From SABY01 sp964523795 (GTDB lineage Bacteria; Bacteroidota; Bacteroidia; Bacteroidales; 4484-276): DNA of 64,000 bases. The stretch is taken from contig CAZGAO010000016.1 in the NCBI GenBank assembly GCA_964523795.1, forward strand, positions 6,103-70,102, written 5' to 3'. Below are positions 1 through 8,751 of this stretch, piece after piece (positions within the stretch are counted from its first letter, which is position 1; every line of letters begins with the position of its first letter). Below the pieces are notes generated by a model. It did no database searches. It was not told where the DNA came from and saw nothing but the letters and a program-made list of their open reading frames with translations. The position numbers and the translations under genes were made by a program.

Positions 1-886
1 ATTTGAGTAAGTCATTTTTGTTGAAGGCCACCAAATCGCCCAGGGTTTCCACATCGGCAGCTTTCAGGCAGTTGAGTGCCCGAACGGAAAGATCCATGTC
101 CACGAGCTTAGTTTTGAGCAATTGACGAACGTGTAATGAGTTTTCGTCAAACTCCTCGGTTACATTTTTCTCTTCGCGTTCCAAGGTAATCTTCTCGTCA
201 GAGAATAACATAAAGTGATGGATCAGGATTTTTGCAGCTTCTTTAAGTGCTTCCTTGGGGCGAATCGATCCATCGGTAAGGATGTCCATGATGAGTTTTT
301 CGTAGTCGGTTTTTTGTTCAACCCTGAAATCCTCGATCGAGAAAGTAACGTTTTTGATTGGGGTGTGAATGGAGTCGATGGCGATGGTACCCAAAGGAGC
401 ATTAAGCTCCTTGTTTTCTTCGGCGGGCACGTATCCGCGACCTTTGTTGATAGTAAGTTCAATCGACAGTTTCACCGAAGGATCCATCGAGCATATCACC
501 ACATCGGGGTTTAGTACTTGAAATACCGAGAGATACTTGTTGATATCGCCGGCTTTAAAAGTTTCCTGTCCCGAAATAACGATGTGGATTTTTTCAACGG
601 AATCGTCCTCAACCAATCTTTTAAACCGGATTTGCTTAAGATTAAGAATAATCTCAGTTACATCCTCTACAACACCTTTGAGGGTAGAAAATTCCTGTTC
701 AACACCGTCAATTCTGATATTTGTAATGGCAAACCCTTCGAGCGAAGAAAGCAGGATACGGCGCAGAGAATTGCCGATCGTAATCCCGAATCCCGGCTCC
801 AAAGGCCTGAACTCGAACTTACCACGGTAATCATCTGATTCAACCATGATCACTTTGTCGGGTTGTTGAAATGCTAATATTGCCAT
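1..886 (-). CDS. rpoA: DNA-directed RNA polymerase subunit alpha (C-terminus beyond window)
   Basis: Alpha subunit, the dimeric scaffold on which RNA polymerase assembles. Translation from the ATG at 884-886 begins MAILAFQQPDKV and the frame stays open to base 1, about 295 codons. The last ~35 residues of the usual ~330 are therefore outside the window. GNSLRRILLSSLEG near residue 38 is the conserved dimerisation helix. The final visible residues (ENSLHVRQLLKTKL onward) start the DNA- and activator-binding C-terminal domain. It is the last visible gene of the ribosomal operon, 47 bp after rpsD; rplQ would be expected next but lies outside. Truncation is only due to the window edge. Confidence 0.97.
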   Translation of the reverse strand, partial: MAILAFQQPDKVIMVESDDYRGKFEFRPLEPGFGITIGNSLRRILLSSLEGFAITNIRIDGVEQEFSTLKGVVEDVTEIILNLKQIRFKRLVEDDSVEKIHIVISGQETFKAGDINKYLSVFQVLNPDVVICSMDPSVKLSIELTINKGRGYVPAEENKELNAPLGTIAIDSIHTPIKNVTFSIEDFRVEQKTDYEKLIMDILTDGSIRPKEALKEAAKILIHHFMLFSDEKITLEREEKNVTEEFDENSLHVRQLLKTKLVDMDLSVRALNCLKAADVETLGDLVAFNKNDLLK

Positions 887-933
887 AGTTTAAACCTTTT
901 GGTTTTTATGATTAAAAAGTGATTGTTCAACTA

Positions 934-1539
934 TTATTTTGAGTAAAGCTCAACGATGAGCTGCTCATTGATGTTTTCAGGAATTTCTTCCCTTTCGGGG
1001 TAATTCAGAAATTTGCCTGCGTATTTTTCACTGTCCCATTCCAGCCACGAAAAACTACTGCCGCGCGAGGCCAGCGATTCGTTGATGGGTTCCAGCGATT
1101 TCGAGCGTTCTCTAACAGCTACCACATCACCAGGTTTCACACTCATCGAAGGCACATTAGAAATTTTTCCGTTTACCGTAATATGACGGTGGCCCACCAG
1201 TTGGCGTGCTCCGGCACGTGTAGGGGCAATGCCCAGGCGATAAACTACATTATCGAGACGCGATTCGATTAATTGCAACAGCACCTCACCGGTTACCCCT
1301 TTTTTGCGCGATGCTTTCTTAAAAGTATTGCGGAATTGTTTTTCGAGGATACCGTAGGTATATTTTGCTTTCTGCTTTTCGGCAAGCTGAATGCCGTATT
1401 CAGAAGGCTTCTTTCTTCTTTTATTCAAGCCATGTTGTCCGGGGGGATAGCTTTTCTTCTCGAAATACTTATCAGCTCCAAAAATTGGCTCGCCAAATTT
1501 TCGTGATATTCTTGTTTTTGGCCCTATGTATCTTGCCAT
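934..1539 (-). CDS. rpsD: 30S ribosomal protein S4
   Basis: Primary 16S rRNA 5'-domain binder that nucleates small-subunit assembly; in many bacteria it also represses its own operon. The protein has 201 residues, the normal length. It starts MARYIGPKTRISRKFGEP and lacks the N-terminal zinc cysteines seen in some S4 proteins. The S4 RNA-binding fold is visible at about residues 93-155 (RLDNVVYRLGIAPTRAGARQ, then GHRHITVNG). It lies between rpsK and rpoA, the usual alpha-operon order. Confidence 0.98.
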   Translation of the reverse strand: MARYIGPKTRISRKFGEPIFGADKYFEKKSYPPGQHGLNKRRKKPSEYGIQLAEKQKAKYTYGILEKQFRNTFKKASRKKGVTGEVLLQLIESRLDNVVYRLGIAPTRAGARQLVGHRHITVNGKISNVPSMSVKPGDVVAVRERSKSLEPINESLASRGSSFSWLEWDSEKYAGKFLNYPEREEIPENINEQLIVELYSK

Positions 1540-1574
1540 CTTATGCTTCTTTTTTAAATGATAATCAATTTAAA

Positions 1575-1973
1575 TTATACTCTTCTTCTTTTGGGAGGAC
1601 GACAGCCATTGTGTGGCAATGGAGTAACATCGTTAATTTCAACCACCTCGATACCCGAAGAGTGGATAGTTCGGATTGCAGATTCGCGACCTGAACCGGG
1701 CCCTTTAACATACACTTTCACCTTCCTTAAACCGAGATCGTAGGCAGTTTTTGCACAATCTTCGGCGGCAGTTTGAGCAGCGTAAGGGGTATTTTTCTTG
1801 GAGCCTCTAAAACCCATTTTACCGGATGAGGACCACGAAATAACCTGGCCTGCACTATTGGTCAAAGTAATGATAATGTTGTTGAACGAAGCACTGACAT
1901 AAGCCCTGCCCATGGGTTCAATCTTAACAACTCTTTTTTTGGTACTTCTTCCTGGTTTACCTGATTTTGCCAT
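1575..1973 (-). CDS. rpsK: 30S ribosomal protein S11
   Basis: Platform protein of the 30S subunit, near the mRNA exit and Shine-Dalgarno helix region. It has 132 residues, with a basic N-terminus (MAKSGKPGRSTKKRVVK) and the signature C-terminus IEVVEINDVTPLPHNGCRPP followed by KRRRV. It is 51 bp after rpsM and 35 bp before rpsD, as expected for the alpha operon. Confidence 0.98.
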   Translation of the reverse strand: MAKSGKPGRSTKKRVVKIEPMGRAYVSASFNNIIITLTNSAGQVISWSSSGKMGFRGSKKNTPYAAQTAAEDCAKTAYDLGLRKVKVYVKGPGSGRESAIRTIHSSGIEVVEINDVTPLPHNGCRPPKRRRV

Positions 1974-2024
1974 CTTGTTATCTATTTCTTACTTATTATA
2001 TGCAAAAAAAACAGTGGTTAATTA

Positions 2025-2405
2025 TTAACCTGTTGGTGCTTTCTTTTTGTTAGCAACCGTTTTCTTACGACCTTTACGGGTACGTGCATTGTTTTTTGTT
2101 GACTGACCGCGAAGAGGCAGTCCCAAACGGTGGCGGATACCACGATAAGTACCAATATCCATAAGCCGCTTGATGTTCATCTGAACTTCCGAACGCAAGG
2201 CGCCTTCCACTTTGTACTCATCACTTATCAAACCCCGGATGCGATTCTGCTCGTCATCGTCCCAGTTTTCTACTTTTTTGTTCACATCCACCTCGGCTCT
2301 AACAAGGATTTCGGCAGCAAGACTACGTCCAATTCCATGGATATAGGTCAGCGAAATTACGCCTCTTTTATTTCGTGGTATGTCAACACCTGCAATACGT
2401 GCCAT
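2025..2405 (-). CDS. rpsM: 30S ribosomal protein S13
   Basis: 30S head protein that contacts the large subunit through bridges B1a and B1b and the P-site tRNA with its basic tail. It has 126 residues. The start MARIAGVDIPRNKRGVISL and the helix-hairpin-helix-like segment YIHGIGRSLAAEIL are diagnostic, and the tail RTRKGRKKTVANKKK is the tRNA-contacting extension. It lies between rpmJ and rpsK. Confidence 0.98.
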   Translation of the reverse strand: MARIAGVDIPRNKRGVISLTYIHGIGRSLAAEILVRAEVDVNKKVENWDDDEQNRIRGLISDEYKVEGALRSEVQMNIKRLMDIGTYRGIRHRLGLPLRGQSTKNNARTRKGRKKTVANKKKAPTG

Positions 2406-2431
2406 AATTTATTGTTTGATTTGATTGATTA

Positions 2432-2548
2432 TTAACCTTGTCTTTGTTTGTACTTAGGATTTTTCTTGTTAATCACGTACAATCTGCCTTTACGGCGCAC
2501 AATTTTACAATCGGCGGTTCTTTTCTTGATCGAAGCTCTTACTTTCAT
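2432..2548 (-). CDS. rpmJ: 50S ribosomal protein L36 (zinc-free type)
   Basis: A 38-residue ORF on the reverse strand from the ATG at 2546-2548 to the TAA at 2432-2434. It reads MKVRASIKKRTADCKIVRRK and ends NKKNPKYKQRQG. The L36 fold is clear, but only one cysteine (residue 14) remains where zinc-binding L36 has a Cys3-His set, so this is the C-minus form. It sits between infA and rpsM in the canonical place, 12 bp from infA. Confidence 0.96.
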   Translation of the reverse strand: MKVRASIKKRTADCKIVRRKGRLYVINKKNPKYKQRQG

Positions 2549-2560
2549 AACTTTAATTAA

Positions 2561-2779
2561 TTACTTGTACCTGAATGTAATTCTACCTTTGGATAAGTCG
2601 TAGGGCGACATGGCAATTTTAACACGATCGCCAGGAAGAATCTTTATGTAGTGCATGCGCATCTTGCCCGAAATGTGGGCGGTAATTACATGCCCGTTTT
2701 CCAGTTCAACTCTGAACATTGCATTACCCAATGATTCGATCACCGTGCCATCTTGTTCAATTACTGCCTGTTTAGCCAT
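2561..2779 (-). CDS. infA: Translation initiation factor IF-1
   Basis: Small OB-fold factor that blocks the A site of the 30S subunit and assists IF2 and IF3 during initiation. It has 72 residues, the family's usual length, with the hallmark segments MAKQAVIEQDGTVIESLGNA, GHVITAHISGKMRMHYIKI and the terminal GRITFRYK. It lies between map and rpmJ with gaps of 18 and 12 bp, so it is co-transcribed with the ribosomal proteins. Confidence 0.98.
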   Translation of the reverse strand: MAKQAVIEQDGTVIESLGNAMFRVELENGHVITAHISGKMRMHYIKILPGDRVKIAMSPYDLSKGRITFRYK

Positions 2780-2797
2780 AAATCTTACTAATATCTG

Positions 2798-3577
2798 TTA
2801 ATTTTTATTCTGTATTATTTCATCGATAAAATCGAATGTTGATAAAATTTCGGCCTTGCCCTTGTGCACAACTATGTCGTGCTCGAAGTGTGCCGAAGGC
2901 GAGCCGTCATCGGTCTTGATAGTCCATCCATCGCGCATTTGATACACCTTATGTTTACCCAGGTTAATCATCGGCTCGATGGCCAGCACCATCCCATCTC
3001 TTAGCTCCTTACCTTTGCCCCTGCGGCCAAAATTAGGCACCTCAGGTTTCTCATGCAAATTGGTTCCCATCCCATGTCCTACCAAATCGCGAACTACGCC
3101 GTAACCAAACGATTCGCAATACTGCTGAATGTGCCAGCCAATATCGCCAACCCTGTTACCTGCAACAGCGGCTTCGATGCCAATGTATAAGGATTCGCGC
3201 GTTCGTTGCAAGAGTAGCTTAATATCTTCGCTAACCTCGCCAACGGTAAAGGTAAAAGCTGAATCACCATAATAGCCATCCTTCTTAACACCACAATCAA
3301 CCGAAATCACATCGCCATCTTTAAGGGTGTACTTTCCCGGAATACCATGCACAACCTGATCGTTAACAGAGGTGCAAAGTGTAGCCGGAAAACCACCATA
3401 GCCTTTAAATCCAGGTTTAGCACCATGATCGCGAATAAAGGTTTCGGCAATCGTATCGAGATAAGCGGTTGTAACGCCCGGTCTAATGTGCTTAGCAACT
3501 TCGGCTAAGGTCTTACCAACAAGTAATGAACTTATTCTAATTAATTCTATTTCGTTGCTTTGTTTTATTAAAGCCAT
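2798..3577 (-). CDS. map: Methionine aminopeptidase, type I
   Basis: Dinuclear-metal peptidase that removes the initiator methionine from nascent proteins. It is a 259-residue M24 (pitta-bread) fold. The expected ligand motifs are present: DVISVDCGVKKDGYYGDSA with both aspartates, the histidine of VGHGMGTNLHEKP, the glutamate of LAIEPMI and the final glutamate in FEHDIVVHKG. I chose the ATG at 3577 (MALIKQSNEIEL); an in-frame TTG nine bases upstream would add MHT and is less likely. It sits between secY and infA, as usual for Bacteroidota. Confidence 0.96.
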   Translation of the reverse strand: MALIKQSNEIELIRISSLLVGKTLAEVAKHIRPGVTTAYLDTIAETFIRDHGAKPGFKGYGGFPATLCTSVNDQVVHGIPGKYTLKDGDVISVDCGVKKDGYYGDSAFTFTVGEVSEDIKLLLQRTRESLYIGIEAAVAGNRVGDIGWHIQQYCESFGYGVVRDLVGHGMGTNLHEKPEVPNFGRRGKGKELRDGMVLAIEPMINLGKHKVYQMRDGWTIKTDDGSPSAHFEHDIVVHKGKAEILSTFDFIDEIIQNKN

Positions 3578-3604
3578 CGTATGCAAGGTTCTTAAATTTC
3601 GGGA

Positions 3605-4966
3605 TTACATTCCCGAGGATGATCTTCCTTTAATTCGTCCACTCTTGGTTAAGCCATCATAGTGGCGCATCAAGAGGTGGCTTTCAATTTGTGATAGCGT
3701 ATCCAGAACAACACCCACCAAAATCAAAAGTGAGGTACCGCCGTAAAACTGCGCAAATTGGGCATTAACACCAATCAGGCTCACAAAGGCCGGCATAATA
3801 GCCACCAATCCCAAAAACATCGATCCCGGGAATGTTATCCGCGACATCACTGTATCGATAAACTCGGAAGTGCGTCGACCGGGTTTAACACCTGGGATAA
3901 ATCCACCATTCTTTTTCATATCTTCAGCCATCTGATTCGGGTTAACCGTAATGGCCGTGTAAAAGTAAGTGAAAATTACTATCATCATAAAAAATACGAA
4001 GTTGTACCAAAAACCATTGATGTTGGTAAAGGTAGAAGCAAATCCTGTAAGCGATTCCGACTGTGCATATTGAGCAATAGTAAGCGGAAGGAACATAATT
4101 GCCTGGGCAAAAATGATAGGCATTACACCGGCAGCGTTAACTTTAAGTGGGATATACTGACGTACACCGCCGTACTGACGATTGCCAACCACTCGCTTGG
4201 CGTATTGTACCGGTATGCGGCGTGTGCCTTGTACAAGCAATATGGTAACCAGGATAACACCAACAAGGATAAGGATTTCAACAATAAAGATTACAAGGCC
4301 ACCACCCGCTTCTTCCATGCGCGAAATAAACTCGCCAAACAATGCAAAAGGCAAACGGGCAATAATACCTATCATAATGATGAGCGAAATACCATTTCCA
4401 ATTCCTTTATCGGTAATTTTTTCGCCCAGCCACATCACAAACATAGAGCCTGCAGTAAGCATTATAATGGACGATATGCCGAAGAATGAAAATACCGAAT
4501 GCCCAGTATGCAGCGGGTCGAAGGGATAAATGGCTTCGGCCGGCAACTGGCTCACGATATTGGCTATGTAAGCAGGCGATTGGAAAACTAAAATGATCAC
4601 AGTAAGATAACGGGTGATCTGATTAATTTTTTTACGGCCACTTTCGCCCTCTTTCTGCAAACGCTGGAAATAGGGAATTGCCATACCCAACAATTGCACT
4701 ACGATAGATGCCGAAATGTAAGGCATAATACCCAATGCAAAAATGGAGGCATTAGAAAACGCGCCACCCGAAAACATGTTGAGCAGCCCCAACAAACCGC
4801 TGGAGGTTTGTTGCTCAAGAGCGCCTAACATCGCGGGATCAACACCGGGGAGTACTACGTACGATCCCAAACGGTACAGTAAGATGATACCCAAGGTATA
4901 GGCTATCCTATTTCTTAGGTCTTCAATCTTAAAGATATTACGAATAGTTTCAATAAATCTTTTCAT
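3605..4966 (-). CDS. secY: Protein translocase subunit SecY
   Basis: Channel-forming subunit of the SecYEG translocon in the cytoplasmic membrane. It has about 453 residues with ten predicted hydrophobic segments. Recognisable features are the plug-adjacent region (GLLGLLNMFSGGAFSNAS), the GEKITDKGIGNGISLIIMIG segment and the cytoplasmic loop with VQGTRRIPVQYAKR that contacts SecA and the ribosome. I chose the ATG at 4966; a TTG one codon upstream is possible. It starts 6 bp after the rplO stop, which suggests translational coupling. Confidence 0.97.
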   Translation of the reverse strand: MKRFIETIRNIFKIEDLRNRIAYTLGIILLYRLGSYVVLPGVDPAMLGALEQQTSSGLLGLLNMFSGGAFSNASIFALGIMPYISASIVVQLLGMAIPYFQRLQKEGESGRKKINQITRYLTVIILVFQSPAYIANIVSQLPAEAIYPFDPLHTGHSVFSFFGISSIIMLTAGSMFVMWLGEKITDKGIGNGISLIIMIGIIARLPFALFGEFISRMEEAGGGLVIFIVEILILVGVILVTILLVQGTRRIPVQYAKRVVGNRQYGGVRQYIPLKVNAAGVMPIIFAQAIMFLPLTIAQYAQSESLTGFASTFTNINGFWYNFVFFMMIVIFTYFYTAITVNPNQMAEDMKKNGGFIPGVKPGRRTSEFIDTVMSRITFPGSMFLGLVAIMPAFVSLIGVNAQFAQFYGGTSLLILVGVVLDTLSQIESHLLMRHYDGLTKSGRIKGRSSSGM

Positions 4967-4972
4967 CAAAAA

Positions 4973-5419
4973 TTAGATTTTTGTCGCAACACCACCTTGT
5001 TGCTCGATTGCTTCCTGTGCTGTTTTTGAAAAGCCATTGGCTGTAACTTCCACTTTGCTTGTAAGCTCACCACGGCCGAGAATTTTGATAAGGTCGTTCT
5101 TCTGAGCCATACCGTTTTCGATAAATACATTAAGATCGAAGACCGTAATATTTTTCTCGCTGGTAAGTTTTTGCAATGCATCGAGGTTGATACCGAGATA
5201 TTCTTTGCGGTTAATATTTTTGAAACCCCCTTTAGGAATACGACGGTAAAGCGGCATTTGACCTCCTTCGAAGCCTAATTTTTGCTTATAACCCGATCTC
5301 GATTTCGCGCCCTTATGTCCTCTTGTTGAGGTACCACCTCTGCCGGAGCCCTGGCCACGGCCGATTCTTTTCCTGTTCTTGGTTGAACCTTCTGCCGGTT
5401 TTAAATTACTTAAATCCAT
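4973..5419 (-). CDS. rplO: 50S ribosomal protein L15
   Basis: Late-assembly 23S rRNA-binding protein of the central protuberance base. It has 148 residues. The start MDLSNLKPAEGSTKNRKR and the glycine/arginine-rich tract GRGQGSGRGGTSTRGHKGAK are the L15 signature, followed by GFEGGQMPLYRRIPKGGF. It lies between rpmD and secY, the standard spc order. Confidence 0.98.
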   Translation of the reverse strand: MDLSNLKPAEGSTKNRKRIGRGQGSGRGGTSTRGHKGAKSRSGYKQKLGFEGGQMPLYRRIPKGGFKNINRKEYLGINLDALQKLTSEKNITVFDLNVFIENGMAQKNDLIKILGRGELTSKVEVTANGFSKTAQEAIEQQGGVATKI

Positions 5420-5442
5420 TATATTGTATGGGTTAAGACTGT

Positions 5443-5622
5443 TTATAATTCTTCAACTACAACTAAATGTTTCACTTTGTTGACCATTCCAACGATTTGT
5501 GGAGTAGCTTCGTGCTCAACAACGCCACTTATGCGCTTGAGACCAAGAGCCTGTAAGGTTCTTTTTTGCCTAAGGGTGCGTCCTATTCCGCTACGCACCT
5601 GCTTTATTTTTATCTTACTCAT
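5443..5622 (-). CDS. rpmD: 50S ribosomal protein L30
   Basis: A 59-residue ORF on the reverse strand from the ATG at 5620-5622 to the TAA at 5443-5445. It begins MSKIKIKQVRSGIGRTLRQK, continues through the L30 core LQALGLKRISGVVEH, and ends KVKHLVVVEEL. Length and sequence fit bacterial L30 exactly. It lies between rpsE (26 bp) and rplO (23 bp). Confidence 0.96.
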   Translation of the reverse strand: MSKIKIKQVRSGIGRTLRQKRTLQALGLKRISGVVEHEATPQIVGMVNKVKHLVVVEEL

Positions 5623-5648
5623 AGGTATGGTAAATTATCAAATTTCGA

Positions 5649-6167
5649 TTATCCGTTAAACACCTTCTCCAGTGGAATACCACGCATTTGCGATACAGTG
5701 TAGGGATCGCGCATTTGCAGCAGGGCATTGATAGTAGCTTTAACCACACTGTGGGGGTTTGACGAGCCTTTTGACTTTGCCAGCACATCTTTGATACCCA
5801 CACTCTCGAACACAGCACGCATAGCACCACCGGCAATTACACCAGTACCAGCCGAAGCAGGTTTCATAAAAACGTTGGCTCCGCTATATTTTCCGATAGC
5901 CTGGTGAGGAAGTGTTCCGTTGAACACGGGTACTTTGATGAGGTTTTTCTTCGCATCATCGATGCCTTTAGCGATAGCCGAGGTAACTTCTTTGGCTTTG
6001 CCAAGTCCGTAGCCTACCACGCCGTTTTCGTTGCCTACTACAACAATAGCGGAAAAGCTAAAGGTACGTCCACCTTTGGTTACCTTAGTAACCCTTTGAA
6101 TGCTTACAAGCTTATCTTTAAAATCGATTTCGCTCGACTTAACTCTCTTAACGTTTGCGTTTGTCAT
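5649..6167 (-). CDS. rpsE: 30S ribosomal protein S5
   Basis: Small-subunit protein lining the mRNA entrance and contributing to decoding accuracy. It has 172 residues. The N-terminal double-stranded-RNA-binding-like domain is at about residues 14-80 (DKLVSIQRVTKVTKGGRTFS, then VVGNENGVVGYGLGKAKEV). The C-terminal domain carries IAGGAMRAVFESVGIKDVLAKS. It starts 6 bp downstream of the rplR stop. Confidence 0.98.
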   Translation of the reverse strand: MTNANVKRVKSSEIDFKDKLVSIQRVTKVTKGGRTFSFSAIVVVGNENGVVGYGLGKAKEVTSAIAKGIDDAKKNLIKVPVFNGTLPHQAIGKYSGANVFMKPASAGTGVIAGGAMRAVFESVGIKDVLAKSKGSSNPHSVVKATINALLQMRDPYTVSQMRGIPLEKVFNG

Positions 6168-6173
6168 AATTTC

Positions 6174-6530
6174 TTAAAATTTTAGGCCCCCTTTTCTGGC
6201 TGCCTCAGCTAAAGTTTTAATCCGTCCATGGTAGAGATAGCCGTTACGATCGAAAACTACTGTTTCGATACCGGCATCAATGGCTTTTTTGGCAATATCC
6301 AAACCAACATCTTGAGCCTTTTGGGTCTTACTCACCTTCGTTTGCTCTTTGATTTTGGAGCTTGCTGCTACCAATGTTCTGCCATTAAGGTCGTCAATTA
6401 CCTGGGCATAAATTTCGCGATTGCTTCTAAACACCGAAAGCCGTGGGCGTTCAGGTGAGCCTGAGATGGTTTTTCTCAGGCGCATTTTAATGCGAAACCT
6501 TCTGTATTGCTTTCTATCTTTTATTGCCAT
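6174..6530 (-). CDS. rplR: 50S ribosomal protein L18
   Basis: 5S rRNA-binding protein of the central protuberance. It has 118 residues: a basic N-terminal tail (MAIKDRKQYRRFRIKMRLRK), the core SGSPERPRLSVFRSNREIYAQ and the C-terminal FDRNGYLYHGRIKTLAEAAR followed by KGGLKF, all typical. It is 47 bp after rplF and 6 bp before rpsE. Confidence 0.98.
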   Translation of the reverse strand: MAIKDRKQYRRFRIKMRLRKTISGSPERPRLSVFRSNREIYAQVIDDLNGRTLVAASSKIKEQTKVSKTQKAQDVGLDIAKKAIDAGIETVVFDRNGYLYHGRIKTLAEAARKGGLKF

Positions 6531-6577
6531 TTTACAATGGAGTTTTTTTTCTAATTAATAACTTATTTGACTAACTA

Positions 6578-7132
6578 TTAACTGGCAGCAGCTTTACCTG
6601 CTTTGCGTTTAATCTCTTCTCCAAGATACTTAATACCTTTACCTTTGTAAGGCTCAGGCTTACGCAGCGATCGAATCTTAGCGGCGACTTGCCCAACGAG
6701 CTGTTTGTCGGCCGAGCTAAGATGAATCTTTGGATTCTTTCCGCGTTCGGTAACCGTTTCCACCTTAACTTCGGGAGGCAGAACCAATACTATATTGTGC
6801 GAATAACCTAAGGCCAGTTCAAGTTGTTGATCTTTGGCCACAGCCTTGTAACCAACGCCTACCAGTTCCTGGGTAATTTTAAAGCCTTCGGAAACTCCGT
6901 GTACCATATTGGCAAGTATGGAGCGGTACAGACCGTGCAAGGACTTATGCCTTTTTTGCTCGGTGGGGCGCGAGAGCACCACGCGACCATCTTCAATGGC
7001 AATGGTGATATCCGGATCTACTTTTTGAGTTAGCTCTCCTAATTTGCCTTTTACGGTAACAATATTATTATCGCCTACTTTTACCTCAACTCCCTGAGGC
7101 AATGTTATCGGTAATTTTCCTATTCTTGACAT
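6578..7132 (-). CDS. rplF: 50S ribosomal protein L6
   Basis: Large-subunit protein near the GTPase-associated centre and sarcin-ricin loop. It has 184 residues with the duplicated L6 fold, starting MSRIGKLPITLPQGVEV. The C-terminal signature KPEPYKGKGIKYLGEEIKRK is intact. It sits between rpsH and rplR with short gaps, so it is part of the same transcript. Confidence 0.98.
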   Translation of the reverse strand: MSRIGKLPITLPQGVEVKVGDNNIVTVKGKLGELTQKVDPDITIAIEDGRVVLSRPTEQKRHKSLHGLYRSILANMVHGVSEGFKITQELVGVGYKAVAKDQQLELALGYSHNIVLVLPPEVKVETVTERGKNPKIHLSSADKQLVGQVAAKIRSLRKPEPYKGKGIKYLGEEIKRKAGKAAAS

Positions 7133-7148
7133 TTTTAAGCTCCTCTTA

Positions 7149-7547
7149 TTAGCTGATATAACAAACTACTTCTCCGCCAATTTTTTGTGTACGGGCTTCC
7201 TTGTCGGTCATCAGGCCACGCGAAGTGCTGATAACAGCCACTCCCAAGCCATTGAGTACCCGTGGCAGGTCGTTATGACCAACGTATTGCCTGAGGCCGG
7301 GTGAGCTTACACGCTTCAACGAGGTGATAGCAGCCAGCTTAGATACCGGATGGTATTTCAAAGCGATTTTGATAACCGAGGGAAATATATCATCTTCAAA
7401 TTTATAATTAAGGATGTAACCTTTCTCAAAGAGAATTTTAGTTAATTCCTTCTTCATTTTGGAGGACGGTATCTCTACAACACGGTGGTTGGCCATGATA
7501 GCATTTCTAAGCCGGGTGAGGTAATCTGAAATCGGATCAGTGAACAT
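7149..7547 (-). CDS. rpsH: 30S ribosomal protein S8
   Basis: Central-domain 16S rRNA binder; in E. coli it is also the translational repressor of the spc operon. It has 132 residues, starting MFTDPISDYLTRLRNA. The conserved C-terminal motif ISTSRGLMTDKEARTQKIGG ends in EVVCYIS. It is 33 bp after rpsN and 16 bp before rplF. Confidence 0.98.
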   Translation of the reverse strand: MFTDPISDYLTRLRNAIMANHRVVEIPSSKMKKELTKILFEKGYILNYKFEDDIFPSVIKIALKYHPVSKLAAITSLKRVSSPGLRQYVGHNDLPRVLNGLGVAVISTSRGLMTDKEARTQKIGGEVVCYIS

Positions 7548-7580
7548 TACTCCTGTATTTATATTAATTCTTACTATTTA

Positions 7581-7850
7581 TTACCAACTTGCTTTTTTTA
7601 CTCCGGGTATCAAACCCTGTAAAGCCATTTCGCGAAAGTTGATACGCGAAACTCCAAACTGACGCATGTATCCCTTGGGTCGTCCTGATAGCTGACAGCG
7701 ATTGTGCATGCGCACGGGCGAGGAATTTTTGGGCAGTTTTTGCAGTGCAGTATAATCGCCAGCTGCTTTGAGGGCGGCACGCTTTTCTGCGTATTGGTCA
7801 ACGAGTTTTTTTCGTTTGACTTCTCTTGCTTTCATTGATTCTTTAGCCAT
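7581..7850 (-). CDS. rpsN: 30S ribosomal protein S14 (zinc-free type)
   Basis: 30S head protein needed for late assembly. It has 89 residues with the signature RCQLSGRPKGYMRQFGVSRI followed by FREMALQGLIPGVKKASW. The protein has a single cysteine and no CXXC pairs, so it is the zinc-independent (C-minus) long form rather than the ~61-residue zinc form. It is 8 bp downstream of rplE. Confidence 0.97.
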   Translation of the reverse strand: MAKESMKAREVKRKKLVDQYAEKRAALKAAGDYTALQKLPKNSSPVRMHNRCQLSGRPKGYMRQFGVSRINFREMALQGLIPGVKKASW

Positions 7851-7858
7851 AAATCAAG

Positions 7859-8413
7859 TTAGTTTTGATTTTTAAATGGAATTCCAAATGCTTTTAACAA
7901 TTCAAGTGCTTCCTTATCGGTTTCGGCACTGGTAACAAAGGTGATGTGCATACCGTTGATGTTTTGAACTTTGTCCATCACAATCTCAGGGAAAATAATC
8001 TGTTCGGTAATTCCGAGCGAATAATTTCCGCGGCCATCAAATCCCTTATCGTTGATACCTCTAAAGTCGCGAATACGTGGTATTGCTACCGAGATCAAAC
8101 GGTCGAGGAATTCGTACATTTGGTTTTGGCGCAGTGTTACGCGCACACCTATGGGCATTCCTTTACGTAGTTTAAAGTTCGAGATGTCCTTTTTCGATTT
8201 TGTAGGCACAGCTTTTTGGCCTGAAATAAGCGAAATTTCGTTTATCCCGTTGTCGATAATTTTCTTATCGGCTATGGCACCGCCCAAGCCCTGGTTAATC
8301 GAAATCTTCAACAACCTGGGTACCTGCATGGGGCTTTTGTACTCAAATTTTTTGAGCATGCCCGCATGAATTTCTTCGCGGTACTTAGTTTTAAGTCTTG
8401 GAATGTAACTCAT
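7859..8413 (-). CDS. rplE: 50S ribosomal protein L5
   Basis: 5S rRNA-binding protein that forms bridge B1b and touches the P-site tRNA. It has 184 residues, with the core KISINQGLGGAIADKKIIDN, the loop KLRKGMPIGVRVTLRQNQMY and RDFRGINDKGFDGRGNYSLG, all typical of L5. Its ATG overlaps the rplX stop by one base (TAATG), indicating translational coupling. Confidence 0.98.
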   Translation of the reverse strand: MSYIPRLKTKYREEIHAGMLKKFEYKSPMQVPRLLKISINQGLGGAIADKKIIDNGINEISLISGQKAVPTKSKKDISNFKLRKGMPIGVRVTLRQNQMYEFLDRLISVAIPRIRDFRGINDKGFDGRGNYSLGITEQIIFPEIVMDKVQNINGMHITFVTSAETDKEALELLKAFGIPFKNQN

Positions 8414-8739
8414 TATTTAATTACCTCCCCTGATTTTTTAGAATATCGTACAATTTTTCCTGTTTTTTCATTTACACGGCGACCAACCCTGGTAGCTTTA
8501 CCTGTACCATCAATAACCATGATGTTCGACAGGTTCATAGGTGCTTCTTTGGATATGATACCCCCCTGAGGATTTTTTGCATCGGGCTTGGCATGTTTAG
8601 TTGCCATATTAACGCCTTCAACGATGGCCGTCTTTTTCTTACCATCAACAAAGAGGACTTTTCCCTGCTTGCCTTTGGAGTTTCCGGAGATAACCATCAC
8701 GTTATCACCTTTTTTTACATGTAGCTTATAATTTCCCAT
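8413..8739 (-). CDS. rplX: 50S ribosomal protein L24
   Basis: Assembly-initiator protein for the 50S subunit, located near the exit tunnel. It has 108 residues with an N-terminal KOW motif (VKKGDNVMVISGNSKGKQGK) and the downstream VEGVNMATKHAKPDAKNPQG typical of L24. Its stop overlaps the rplE start; rplN lies 12 bp upstream. Confidence 0.98.
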   Translation of the reverse strand: MGNYKLHVKKGDNVMVISGNSKGKQGKVLFVDGKKKTAIVEGVNMATKHAKPDAKNPQGGIISKEAPMNLSNIMVIDGTGKATRVGRRVNEKTGKIVRYSKKSGEVIK

Positions 8740-8751
8740 CTTGATCTATTT

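Noticed and set aside
3758..4489. 243-codon open frame on the plus strand opposite secY
   Set aside because: It lies wholly inside secY, is rich in rare-for-protein residues (His, Asn, Lys) and has no family resemblance; a shadow of the secY codon pattern.
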